Shown in pieces: positions 43,378 to 51,066 of a stretch of 64,000 nucleotides of DNA (position 1 is its first letter; each line of letters begins with the position of its first letter). Both the position numbers and the translations under genes were made by a program. Origin of the DNA: Halobacteriovorax marinus (lineage in GTDB: Bacteria > Bdellovibrionota > Bacteriovoracia > Bacteriovoracales > Bacteriovoracaceae); the NCBI GenBank assembly GCA_002163155.1, contig MAAO01000004.1:248001-312000 (forward strand). Direction: 5' to 3'. The notes under the pieces were generated by a model. That model was not told where the DNA came from, made no database searches, and saw only the letters and a program-made list of their open reading frames with translations.

Positions 43378-44327
43378 TGTTTTCCTCCACACTGCGAACA
43401 GAATTTATGAACGGGCTGAATACCTGCACCGCAATTCACACAGAACTTACTAGCTTTGCTAGGTTGTTTTCCTTGTACTCTTTGAACTTCAGGAGACTCA
43501 ATGCCTCCAAAACCTCTCCCCAGCATTAATCCCATAAGCATCTGTGTGGAATCACCACCCTGAGATGACCCAAGTGCATCAAGTCCATTGGCGGCCTTAT
43601 AGAGGAGATACTTTTTAGGATCTCCCACTAAATTCATAGCGACTTTTGATTCGAGAGCTTCCATCACTTCTTTCGAAGGCAATAGAGATTTAATTTGAAT
43701 ATCAGAAACACTTATTCCATATTTTTTAAAAACTTTTTTCGCAAGTGTTTCTAATTTCTTGGAAACTTCATTTTGCTTCTTAGAGAGATCTTCAATATTT
43801 ACAATATGATCTAAGGCCTCAGGTAAAAGCTCTACAAGCTGTCCCTGTAGAAAATCTTCAAGATGACTTATATCAAAGCTATTTCTTGAACCGATGAGTT
43901 CTTGATAAACCCTTTTAGGTGAAAGTAACTTAACTGTGTAAGTTCCAAAGGCCCTAATGGGGACCAAACCTACTCCATTAAATTTTGATAAAATGGGCTT
44001 CGCTGTTCCAAATCTCTTTCCTAGATGTTTATTTCCAGTGAAGAACCATACCTCTGCTCTTAGTGGACTTCTTCCACCCCATTTCCAACTGGAAAGTCTA
44101 GTGAGTATAGGTACGTTCTCAGTAGATAACTGGTGAATGCCTGGCTTTAAAATATCGGTAATCTCACCTTTATAAATAAAGATCGCCATTTGGTTTGGCC
44201 TCACAATAACTGCCGTATCGTTGTAGAGATCAGCACTCCCTTGGTAGGGAATTTTAGTTGCGAGAAGGGCTCCGGTGTCATCTTCAAATTCGTAGACACC
44301 TCTAAATAGGTTAGTTTGTTTTTTCAT
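43374..44327 (-). CDS. SPFH-domain protein with C-terminal zinc ribbon
   Basis: This protein of about 317 residues is of the YdjI/'virion core protein'-like SPFH group. The segment SADLYNDTAVIVRPNQMAIF begins the SPFH (band-7-like) domain, followed by ILKPGIHQLSTENVPILTRL and a helix-rich part near residues 185-235. A Gly-rich stretch (MLMGLMLGRGFGG) links to a zinc ribbon with CVNCG and CSQCG at the C-terminus. Members are thought to organise membrane-associated complexes. The start is uncertain: ATG 44327, or TTG 12 codons upstream; neither has an SD. Confidence 0.82.
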   Translation of the reverse strand: MKKQTNLFRGVYEFEDDTGALLATKIPYQGSADLYNDTAVIVRPNQMAIFIYKGEITDILKPGIHQLSTENVPILTRLSSWKWGGRSPLRAEVWFFTGNKHLGKRFGTAKPILSKFNGVGLVPIRAFGTYTVKLLSPKRVYQELIGSRNSFDISHLEDFLQGQLVELLPEALDHIVNIEDLSKKQNEVSKKLETLAKKVFKKYGISVSDIQIKSLLPSKEVMEALESKVAMNLVGDPKKYLLYKAANGLDALGSSQGGDSTQMLMGLMLGRGFGGIESPEVQRVQGKQPSKASKFCVNCGAGIQPVHKFCSQCGGKQ

Positions 44328-44401
44328 GTATTTAATTTTACTGAACAAATGAATTTCACTCAATAAAGACTTTCGTGCCCATAGAAGACTAAAAGGGTTT
44401 A

Positions 44402-46354
44402 CTAATATTCAAGTTTTATACCAGTACTGAAGATGGCTCCATCTATTTGCCCAAATTTTCTCGCATCGACAAAGTTCAAGACATCAGGATCCTTTGCTTT
44501 CTGCCCGAGCAGATTTGCAATTTTTCCAAAAATTGAGAAATTACTCTTGGTGTAGGCATATTGAATATCTAAGAGTTCCTGAGAATAAACTTGTGCCCTC
44601 TTACTGATATATCTAAAACTTCCTCCAAGTGAGTGCTTTTCAAAAAATCGATAAGTTAATCCAGTGTTAAAAGTAAAGCGAGGGACATAGAAAGCTGATG
44701 CGTCTTTATCCATTGCTTTATGACCTTGTCGGTGAAAAGACAGATTAGAGAGGAGAAAGAGCTTGTCATACTTTCTCTGGTATTCAACTTCAAACCCCTG
44801 TCTTTCGAATTGACCAGAATTAAAATAAGTTGCTTCATTTGCCCCTGTCACTCTAGTAATCACATTTTCTGTTTTAAGGTAATAGAGATCAAACATGAAG
44901 TGATTTCTTTCATCTGTATATGTATAAGCTAAATCTAGCATTCCATTTTTTTCAGGGAGAAGCCCCTTTTTACCAATAACAATTCCTGGGACATTAATAT
45001 CTGTCTGAATAGGACTAGGTGAATTATATCCCACAGAATATAAAAGTTTTAATGACTGATTTTTATTAATTTTATAGACGACACCTGCACGAGGAGTTTT
45101 CTCTGCTTTTGCTAAACTGTAATCAACATATCGAAGTCCAAGTAAGAATTTCCAATATTTAGATAGAGAAAAGTCTATCTGCCCGTAGTGAGACAACTCA
45201 TAACTTTGACCATCTCCAATAATCGAAAGCAAGAGAGTATCAGAAGTCTGATCATACTTTCCGTAATCTCCCCAACTTCGTCTCTCATATTCTGATCCCA
45301 CTAAAATTGATAAGGTATCAATAGGTGTAATATGTGCGCGGGCTCCGCCTCTTAAGCGGTAGTTATCCTTTCCCTCATTACTCATTTTGTAAATAACACC
45401 AGAAGTTCCACCAAGATCATTTGCCACGGGTAATTCATGAAAGTAATTATTATAATCACCGAAGACATTAAATTTTACTTTTTTAAAGAAGTCTAACTTT
45501 TGATCGACGTGTATCAAATAACCTTTTTTTATCCAACTCGCCTTACTGATGACTGTATCTGCAGAAGCAAAGCCGCTCGTATCAGATTCAAAAACATTGA
45601 TAATGACCTTAGTATCTTTATATTTTATCTTGGCATGAACAGATTTAAAATTTTCGGACTTCCTATAGAACCCGTTCGTGGGTAGGTTTTGATTAGAAAA
45701 AGTAGCGGGAGCAGTCTTCAACCCTTCAACAGATTGATTTACACCATCATCAGTTTGAATCTCGGAGGAAATTGAAAGACTTCCATCTTTAAATTTCTTA
45801 TTGTAGTAAACGCTAGCTTTATCGCGGGCATACTCTCCCTTAGAAGCGTACAAAGTTCCTATATTATCTGTCCTAGTCACAACATTTATCACTCCAGCAG
45901 AAGCATTCGTACCATGTAGAACAGAACCTGGACCTCTAATTACTTCAATATAGTCAATAGCTTCAAAGGGAACCCCATTTAGAGGAATATCTGTATGAGT
46001 AGGCAACCAGTACGGCACGCCATCTATTAGAAATAAAACTTTCTGATTAAAGCCTTCAACTGAACCTCGAATCATTATTGGGGATGTCCCAATTTGTCCC
46101 TCAAGAGCCGTAACCCCTGGAACTAAATTAAGCATGTCCTTAATACTTCTCGCTCCAAGCTTTTCTAAATCAAACCTTGAGTAGCGAGTGACTATGGCCG
46201 GAGTTTCACTAATGCTCTCCTTATTTATCGACGCTACATCAACCGTAACAGAGAGTAGGTCTTCCATGCTGAAATCCATCAGTGTTGAAAAATCCTGAGC
46301 AATAGCAGATGTGGACAAAAGAGATAAATATAAAAAGTATTTGAAATATGTCAT
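44402..46354 (-). CDS. TonB-dependent outer-membrane receptor
   Basis: This 650-residue beta-barrel receptor has a signal peptide ending ATSAIA-like (STSAIAQ). A plug domain of about residues 40-165 contains SETPAIVTRYSRFDLEKLGA, MLNLVPGV, the IRGSVEG element, VLFLIDGVPYW and the family motif YIEVIRGPGSVLHGTNASAG. Many aromatic-ending strands follow, with a final FSTGIKLEY. It imports a scarce ligand such as a siderophore, cobalamin or glycan; the ligand is unknown. No TonB/ExbBD or inner-membrane transporter is adjacent. Confidence 0.93.
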   Translation of the reverse strand: MTYFKYFLYLSLLSTSAIAQDFSTLMDFSMEDLLSVTVDVASINKESISETPAIVTRYSRFDLEKLGARSIKDMLNLVPGVTALEGQIGTSPIMIRGSVEGFNQKVLFLIDGVPYWLPTHTDIPLNGVPFEAIDYIEVIRGPGSVLHGTNASAGVINVVTRTDNIGTLYASKGEYARDKASVYYNKKFKDGSLSISSEIQTDDGVNQSVEGLKTAPATFSNQNLPTNGFYRKSENFKSVHAKIKYKDTKVIINVFESDTSGFASADTVISKASWIKKGYLIHVDQKLDFFKKVKFNVFGDYNNYFHELPVANDLGGTSGVIYKMSNEGKDNYRLRGGARAHITPIDTLSILVGSEYERRSWGDYGKYDQTSDTLLLSIIGDGQSYELSHYGQIDFSLSKYWKFLLGLRYVDYSLAKAEKTPRAGVVYKINKNQSLKLLYSVGYNSPSPIQTDINVPGIVIGKKGLLPEKNGMLDLAYTYTDERNHFMFDLYYLKTENVITRVTGANEATYFNSGQFERQGFEVEYQRKYDKLFLLSNLSFHRQGHKAMDKDASAFYVPRFTFNTGLTYRFFEKHSLGGSFRYISKRAQVYSQELLDIQYAYTKSNFSIFGKIANLLGQKAKDPDVLNFVDARKFGQIDGAIFSTGIKLEY

Positions 46355-46615
46355 CTATAAATTATCACACGAACTAATTTTATCAAAAATAGTCATTGGC
46401 ATAATTCATTCTTAATTTGCTTCGAATATAGCCGAGTAAAATAATGGTTATCAGATCCTCATCACTGCTCATTTTGACGCACAACTATCTTCCAATTCCC
46501 AACTAAGACCCTTCGCTCCAAATTTATGCTGCAAAAGGCTAATATTAGGTGGTCATACAACCCTATTTCTGCTAATTTTTAGGATTTAAGTAGATCGTTT
46601 TATTGAGGATAAGTA

Positions 46616-48412
46616 ATGGAAACTAACGATAATCTTTACAAGATTAGACATAGTCTTGCCCACATCTTGGCGCAGGCAGTTTTAGAAGTCAGACCAGGGT
46701 CAAAACTAGGTTTTGGACCACCAATTGAAAATGGGTTTTATTACGACTTCATTCTAACCGAACCTCTCCATGAAGATGACTTCAAAGATATTGAAAAGAG
46801 AATGAAAGCTATCATCAAGAATAAGCAGGTCTTTGAAAAAGAAGATCTAAAGTTTGATGATGCCATGGCAAGATTAGAAGCGATGGGAGAACCTTATAAG
46901 CAAGAATATGCTAAAGAGTTATTTGAGAAACATAATCTTGAATATTTAACTTTCTTTAAGAACGGTTCTTTCGTTGATATGTGTGAAGGTCCACACGTTG
47001 AAAACACAAAGAAAATACATCCAGGTTGTTTCAAACTCAAATCTGTAGCCGGAGCCTATTGGCGTGGAAGCTCAGACAATCAAATGATGACAAGAATATA
47101 TGCTTGGGCCTTTGAAACTAAAGAAGAATTAAAAGAGCACGTAGCAGCTTACCAAGAGGCGCTTAAGAGAGATCATAAGAAACTTGGTAAAGATCTTGAT
47201 CTCTTTCACATTGATGATGAGATCGGTAAAGGTCTTCCGCTATGGCTTCCTAATGGAACTGTCATTAGAGATGAACTAGAAAAGTTCATGCGTGAGCTAG
47301 AATTTAAAGACCGTTTTCAAAGAATAACAACTCCATGTTTAACAAAAGTTCAACTCTACGAGAAAACAGGTCACCTTCCTTATTACGCTGAAGGGATGTT
47401 CCCATTCATGGAAGTGAAGGAAAATGAGCAAGACGGACATCATACTAATTATGTTCTTCGTCCAATGAACTGTCCTCATCACCACAAAGTTTTTGACTCA
47501 AGAAAGAGATCATACCGTGATCTTCCTATTCGCTTTGCCGAGTATGGAAATGTTTTTAGATATGAATCAGCTGGTTCACTTTCAGGACTTCTAAGAGTTC
47601 GTGGAATGTGTATGAACGATGCTCACATCTACTGTGCTGAAGATCAAATTGAAGAAGAATTCTTAAAAGTGATGAAGATGCATGAGACTGTTTATCACAC
47701 TCTTGGTCTACATAATTTCTGGATGAGACTCTCTACATGGGACCCTGAAGATCCAAAAGGAAAAGAGAAGTATGTTGATGACCCAGCAGCTTGGGAATCA
47801 ACTCAGGATAAAGTAAGGGCCGCTATGGTTAAGTCTGGTCTACCTTTTAATGAAGTTAAAGGTGAAGCGGCTTTCTACGGTCCAAAAATTGACTTCCAAA
47901 TGAAGACAGTAACTGGTCGTGAAGAGACAATCTCTACCAACCAACTTGATTTTGCTGTACCAGAAAGACTCGGTCTAACTTATACAGATAAAGATAACGA
48001 GCAGAAAACTCCTTATTGTATTCACCGTGCTCCGGCCGGTACGCATGAGCGTTTTGTAGCTTTCCTAATTGAGCATTTCGCAGGAGCTTTCCCAACATGG
48101 CTTGCTCCAGTTCAAGTCATGATCCTTCCTGTTAGTGAAAATGTTCTAGATTATTGTAATGATCTCATTGAAGCTCTAAGAGATAGTTTTGTTCGTGTAG
48201 AAATTGATACGTCTAACGACTCATTTAATAAGAAAATTAGAACAAACTCTAAGAAGAGAATTCCTAATATGCTTATCATTGGAGACAAAGAGGCAGAAGA
48301 AGGAACTGTAACTTTGAAGCGTTACGGAATCCAAGAGCAAGATCAATTCTCAAAAGAAGAATTCATCACTATGCTTATGGATAAAATTAAAAATAGAACA
48401 CTAGAAAGTTAA
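46616..48412 (+). CDS. thrS: Threonyl-tRNA synthetase lacking the N-terminal TGS domain
   Basis: This 598-residue class II synthetase charges tRNA-Thr. It starts directly in the editing domain (IRHSLAHILAQAVLEV with the HxxxH zinc-like site), so the usual about 60-residue TGS domain is missing. An in-frame stop two codons before the ATG rules out a longer start. The catalytic core has VLRPMNCPHHHKVF (zinc Cys), RFAEYGNVFRYESAGSLSGL, RVRGMCMNDAHIYC and PYCIHRAPAGTHERF. The C-terminal anticodon domain is complete. TGS-less ThrS is known in some other bacteria. Confidence 0.95.
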   Translation: METNDNLYKIRHSLAHILAQAVLEVRPGSKLGFGPPIENGFYYDFILTEPLHEDDFKDIEKRMKAIIKNKQVFEKEDLKFDDAMARLEAMGEPYKQEYAKELFEKHNLEYLTFFKNGSFVDMCEGPHVENTKKIHPGCFKLKSVAGAYWRGSSDNQMMTRIYAWAFETKEELKEHVAAYQEALKRDHKKLGKDLDLFHIDDEIGKGLPLWLPNGTVIRDELEKFMRELEFKDRFQRITTPCLTKVQLYEKTGHLPYYAEGMFPFMEVKENEQDGHHTNYVLRPMNCPHHHKVFDSRKRSYRDLPIRFAEYGNVFRYESAGSLSGLLRVRGMCMNDAHIYCAEDQIEEEFLKVMKMHETVYHTLGLHNFWMRLSTWDPEDPKGKEKYVDDPAAWESTQDKVRAAMVKSGLPFNEVKGEAAFYGPKIDFQMKTVTGREETISTNQLDFAVPERLGLTYTDKDNEQKTPYCIHRAPAGTHERFVAFLIEHFAGAFPTWLAPVQVMILPVSENVLDYCNDLIEALRDSFVRVEIDTSNDSFNKKIRTNSKKRIPNMLIIGDKEAEEGTVTLKRYGIQEQDQFSKEEFITMLMDKIKNRTLES

Positions 48413-48420
48413 GAATATTT

Positions 48421-48446
48421 CCAGCAGAGGCTATTGTCTCTGCTGG
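48421..48446 (+). terminator. Hairpin after thrS, possible terminator
   Basis: The strong 9-bp stem CCAGCAGAG/CTCTGCTGG with an 8-base loop fills the gap between the thrS stop and the convergent binding-protein gene. There is no T run on either strand, so termination would be weak or Rho-assisted; it may instead protect the mRNA ends. Confidence 0.5.
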
Positions 48447-49232
48447 TTATTGATTGATTTCTATAAAACGTCCATCTTTTAAGTCTTGAAGAATTTCATC
48501 AAATAATCCATTCCTTTTAATAATAGATAAACCTTCATTGAACTTATTCTTCATTTCTTCACCCTTAGGATTCTTTTTTGAAAAAAGAATATAGTAAAAC
48601 TTTTGCTCCTCTGTCTTTACGGGAAATGATTTAATTCTATACATATGACTTTTAGAAAATGTATTATTTAAGTGATGCATGGCCACTTGTTTGTGACTAA
48701 TGACCACATCTAATCTCTTATTAAAGAGTTTCCTAAAATTTTGTCTTACATCATTAACTCTAGAAACTTTAATCAGTCCACTATTCTCAGCGTCTTGAAA
48801 GCGGTCTCCATAATTATACGAACGAACTCCGCCAATACTTATTCCTTTTAAATCTTCATAGCTTTGTTTGCTTGGATCCCAGGAAAAGTTAGAGTCATTC
48901 AAAACAAAGAATACTTCAGTGTCTGCAACAGCTACAGGTCTACTATAGTAGAAGAATTCCTCTCTCTCTTTTCTATGTGACCAAGGAACTGTACCAACCA
49001 ACTCTCCAATTTTTGCGAGTTTAAAAGACCTCGCTCCTGGGTAGAATTGATACTCCACCTGGTAGTCAACCGCCGCAAATGCCATTGTTACAATTTTAGC
49101 AATGTATCCATTATGAGAAATTTTATTTGATGTATAGGGAGGATACTCCTCTGTTGCGAGCTTAACACTCTCTAAAGAAAAGGTGGAAAAGAGGAAGAAT
49201 AAACTGAGAAAGAAAATACTTATCGTTTTCAT
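48447..49232 (-). CDS. Periplasmic solute-binding protein (amino-acid type, SBP family 3)
   Basis: This 261-residue exported protein has an N-terminal signal (ISIFFLSLFFLFSTFS), then VKLATEEYPPYTSNKI as the first strand of a family 3 binding domain and FSRPVAVADTEVFFVLND-like FYYSRPVAVADTEVFF at the hinge. The C-terminal LSIIKRNGLFDEIL is typical. No ABC permease or ATPase is adjacent, so it may be an orphan binding protein or a sensor domain. The ligand is unknown. Confidence 0.85.
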   Translation of the reverse strand: MKTISIFFLSLFFLFSTFSLESVKLATEEYPPYTSNKISHNGYIAKIVTMAFAAVDYQVEYQFYPGARSFKLAKIGELVGTVPWSHRKEREEFFYYSRPVAVADTEVFFVLNDSNFSWDPSKQSYEDLKGISIGGVRSYNYGDRFQDAENSGLIKVSRVNDVRQNFRKLFNKRLDVVISHKQVAMHHLNNTFSKSHMYRIKSFPVKTEEQKFYYILFSKKNPKGEEMKNKFNEGLSIIKRNGLFDEILQDLKDGRFIEINQ

Positions 49233-49325
49233 AAGAGAAAGTATAATATTGAAATGTGAGTATTTTATGAACTTATAAGTATTATTGACTCACACTTTAA
49301 GTTCAATATTACAGTGGAGCTTTCT

Positions 49326-49736
49326 ATGAATTCACCTTTCCTATACATAGTCATACTAACACTCAGTATTTCCTGTAAACCCAACGGAGAGAAGTTGAAA
49401 GTAGAGGATATTCATGGGAAGTGGATGCTTACCAAAATTCTAGAGAATCCCGTCATAGTTGATAGTAGCGCTCATTTTAATTTTCAAAAAGAGGGAGAAT
49501 TGGGAGGTCATACGAGCTGTAATAATCTATTTGGCAAATATGAGTTCAAGGAAAGTAAGGTCATTTTTTCCAAGATAGGAACCACTAAAATGCTCTGCCA
49601 TGGTGAAAAGAATTCTCAAGAAATTTCTTTTACATCTTCTCTTCCAAATGTCGCAAAGGTCAAGATAGAAGAAGGCGAACTCATTATTGAAAATTCAAAA
49701 GGAGAAATACTCTTTAGGGCCACGAAGGCCCAATAG
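49326..49736 (+). CDS. META/HslJ-like lipoprotein
   Basis: This 136-residue small lipoprotein has a signal ending ILTLSISC, with Cys at the lipobox. The mature part carries the META domain pattern HGKWMLTKI, GHTSCNNLFGKYEF and KIGTTKMLCHGEKN, as in HslJ and related heat- or novobiocin-associated proteins. ATG 49326 has GGAG six bases upstream, so the GTG four codons earlier is not the start. It is probably in the outer membrane or periplasm; the specific role is unknown. Confidence 0.85.
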   Translation: MNSPFLYIVILTLSISCKPNGEKLKVEDIHGKWMLTKILENPVIVDSSAHFNFQKEGELGGHTSCNNLFGKYEFKESKVIFSKIGTTKMLCHGEKNSQEISFTSSLPNVAKVKIEEGELIIENSKGEILFRATKAQ

Positions 49737-49740
49737 GACC

Positions 49741-51048
49741 TTAGGATAAAATATCTTTTAACTTTTCTAACTCATCAAACTTTACTTCAAAAGATTCCTT
49801 AGTTTTAGTATTTTTTATAAGTAAGATTTTTTGCTCTAACTCATTCTCACCAAGCATAGAAATAAATTTAGCACCTTGTTTATCTCCCAGAGTGAAAACT
49901 TTCTTAAACTTTATAGGAGAGAGAGAGTTTGAAACTTTAAATCCTAGTTCTCTAATTTGAGAAGCAAGTTCAAAGTTCTTTGCTAGAGCACTTTCTGTTT
50001 GAAATGTTAAATAGAGATCTACATCATTTTTAGAAAGATCTGGTAAGAGATCATGTGTTTTTAAAAAGTCAGTAAGAGTAACATCTCCAAGACCAAATCC
50101 AACTCCCGCAACAGGGTTTTCATTAAAGATCTTTAAAAGATTAGCATAGGCTCCACCACCACAGAGGGCCCTTCTATTATCAGGATGTTTATCAAAAACT
50201 TCAAAAACGATTCCCGTATAGTAATCAAGACCTCTAACAATTGTAGGGTCATAAACTAAGTAATCAGCAAGTCCAATAGCACTGGCTACATCAGAAAGTT
50301 CTTTAAAACTTGTAAGCTTATCTGTCTGCTCGTTTTTTTCTAGGAATTTAAAAAGATCTTCAAATGATTGCACACTTAAATAGTTCTTTAAAATTTCTTC
50401 ACTAGCGGGTTCAAGAGAAAGCTCAGAAATCATTTTCTGGAGCGCCTCTGCAGAAACTTTCTTAGCTCTATCAATGATCTTATAAAGTTTAAGTGAAGTC
50501 TCTTCATCAACTTTCATTAAATCGTTAAAGACTGCATTTACAATATCTCTATCATTGATAAGAATTTCAAATTGATCTTTATTGGCACCAAAGCTCTCAA
50601 ATAATTTTACAATGAGTTGTAGAATTTCAATTTCACCACTTCTTCCGGTAGCACCAAAGATGTCGCAGTTAAACTGCCAATGCTCACGCAATCTTCCTCT
50701 TTGAGGTTTTTCATATCTCATAAGGTTTGGAATTGAGAACCACTTGATAGGCTTTGGTATTTCCTTGTGAACTTGGGCCACCATTCTAGCCACTGTAGGA
50801 GTCATCTCAGGTCTAATCGCCACAAAACGATCTCCCCTATCTGTGAAAGAGTAAATCTGATCGTTAATGAGCTCTTCACCAGACTTGGCCATATAAAGGG
50901 CCACTTCTTCTAACATTGGACCATCGTAGGGCTCAAAGGCAAAGAGAGAAGCTGATTCTCTCATTTTAGAAAAAATATAATCTTGTACTCTCTTATCTGC
51001 CGGGAAGAAATCTCTTGTTCCCTTGTAAGGCTTTTTATTTAATGCCAT
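49741..51048 (-). CDS. hisS: Histidyl-tRNA synthetase
   Basis: This 435-residue class II synthetase charges tRNA-His. KPYKGTRDFFPADKRVQDYI at the N-terminus, FTDRGDRFVAIRPEMTPTVARM (motif 2 region), REHWQFNCDIFGA, the histidine-binding RGLDYYTGIVFEVF and GVGFGLGDVTL (motif 3 region) identify it. A C-terminal anticodon-binding domain of about 90 residues follows. It lies 18 bases downstream of alaS, in one operon. Confidence 0.95.
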   Translation of the reverse strand: MALNKKPYKGTRDFFPADKRVQDYIFSKMRESASLFAFEPYDGPMLEEVALYMAKSGEELINDQIYSFTDRGDRFVAIRPEMTPTVARMVAQVHKEIPKPIKWFSIPNLMRYEKPQRGRLREHWQFNCDIFGATGRSGEIEILQLIVKLFESFGANKDQFEILINDRDIVNAVFNDLMKVDEETSLKLYKIIDRAKKVSAEALQKMISELSLEPASEEILKNYLSVQSFEDLFKFLEKNEQTDKLTSFKELSDVASAIGLADYLVYDPTIVRGLDYYTGIVFEVFDKHPDNRRALCGGGAYANLLKIFNENPVAGVGFGLGDVTLTDFLKTHDLLPDLSKNDVDLYLTFQTESALAKNFELASQIRELGFKVSNSLSPIKFKKVFTLGDKQGAKFISMLGENELEQKILLIKNTKTKESFEVKFDELEKLKDILS

Positions 51049-51066
51049 TAGTATTCCTATTTCTTA

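Noticed and set aside
46355-46615. Fur-box-like sequence upstream of the TonB receptor
   Set aside because: Only scattered ATTCATT-like matches; no 19-bp inverted repeat close to the Fur consensus.
46440-46615. T-box or other leader element upstream of thrS
   Set aside because: No T-box sequence, specifier loop or terminator hairpin could be found by eye.
49717-49731. GGGCC/GGCCC hairpin near the ends of the META and hisS genes
   Set aside because: It lies inside the META coding end and has no T tract, so I did not call it a terminator.
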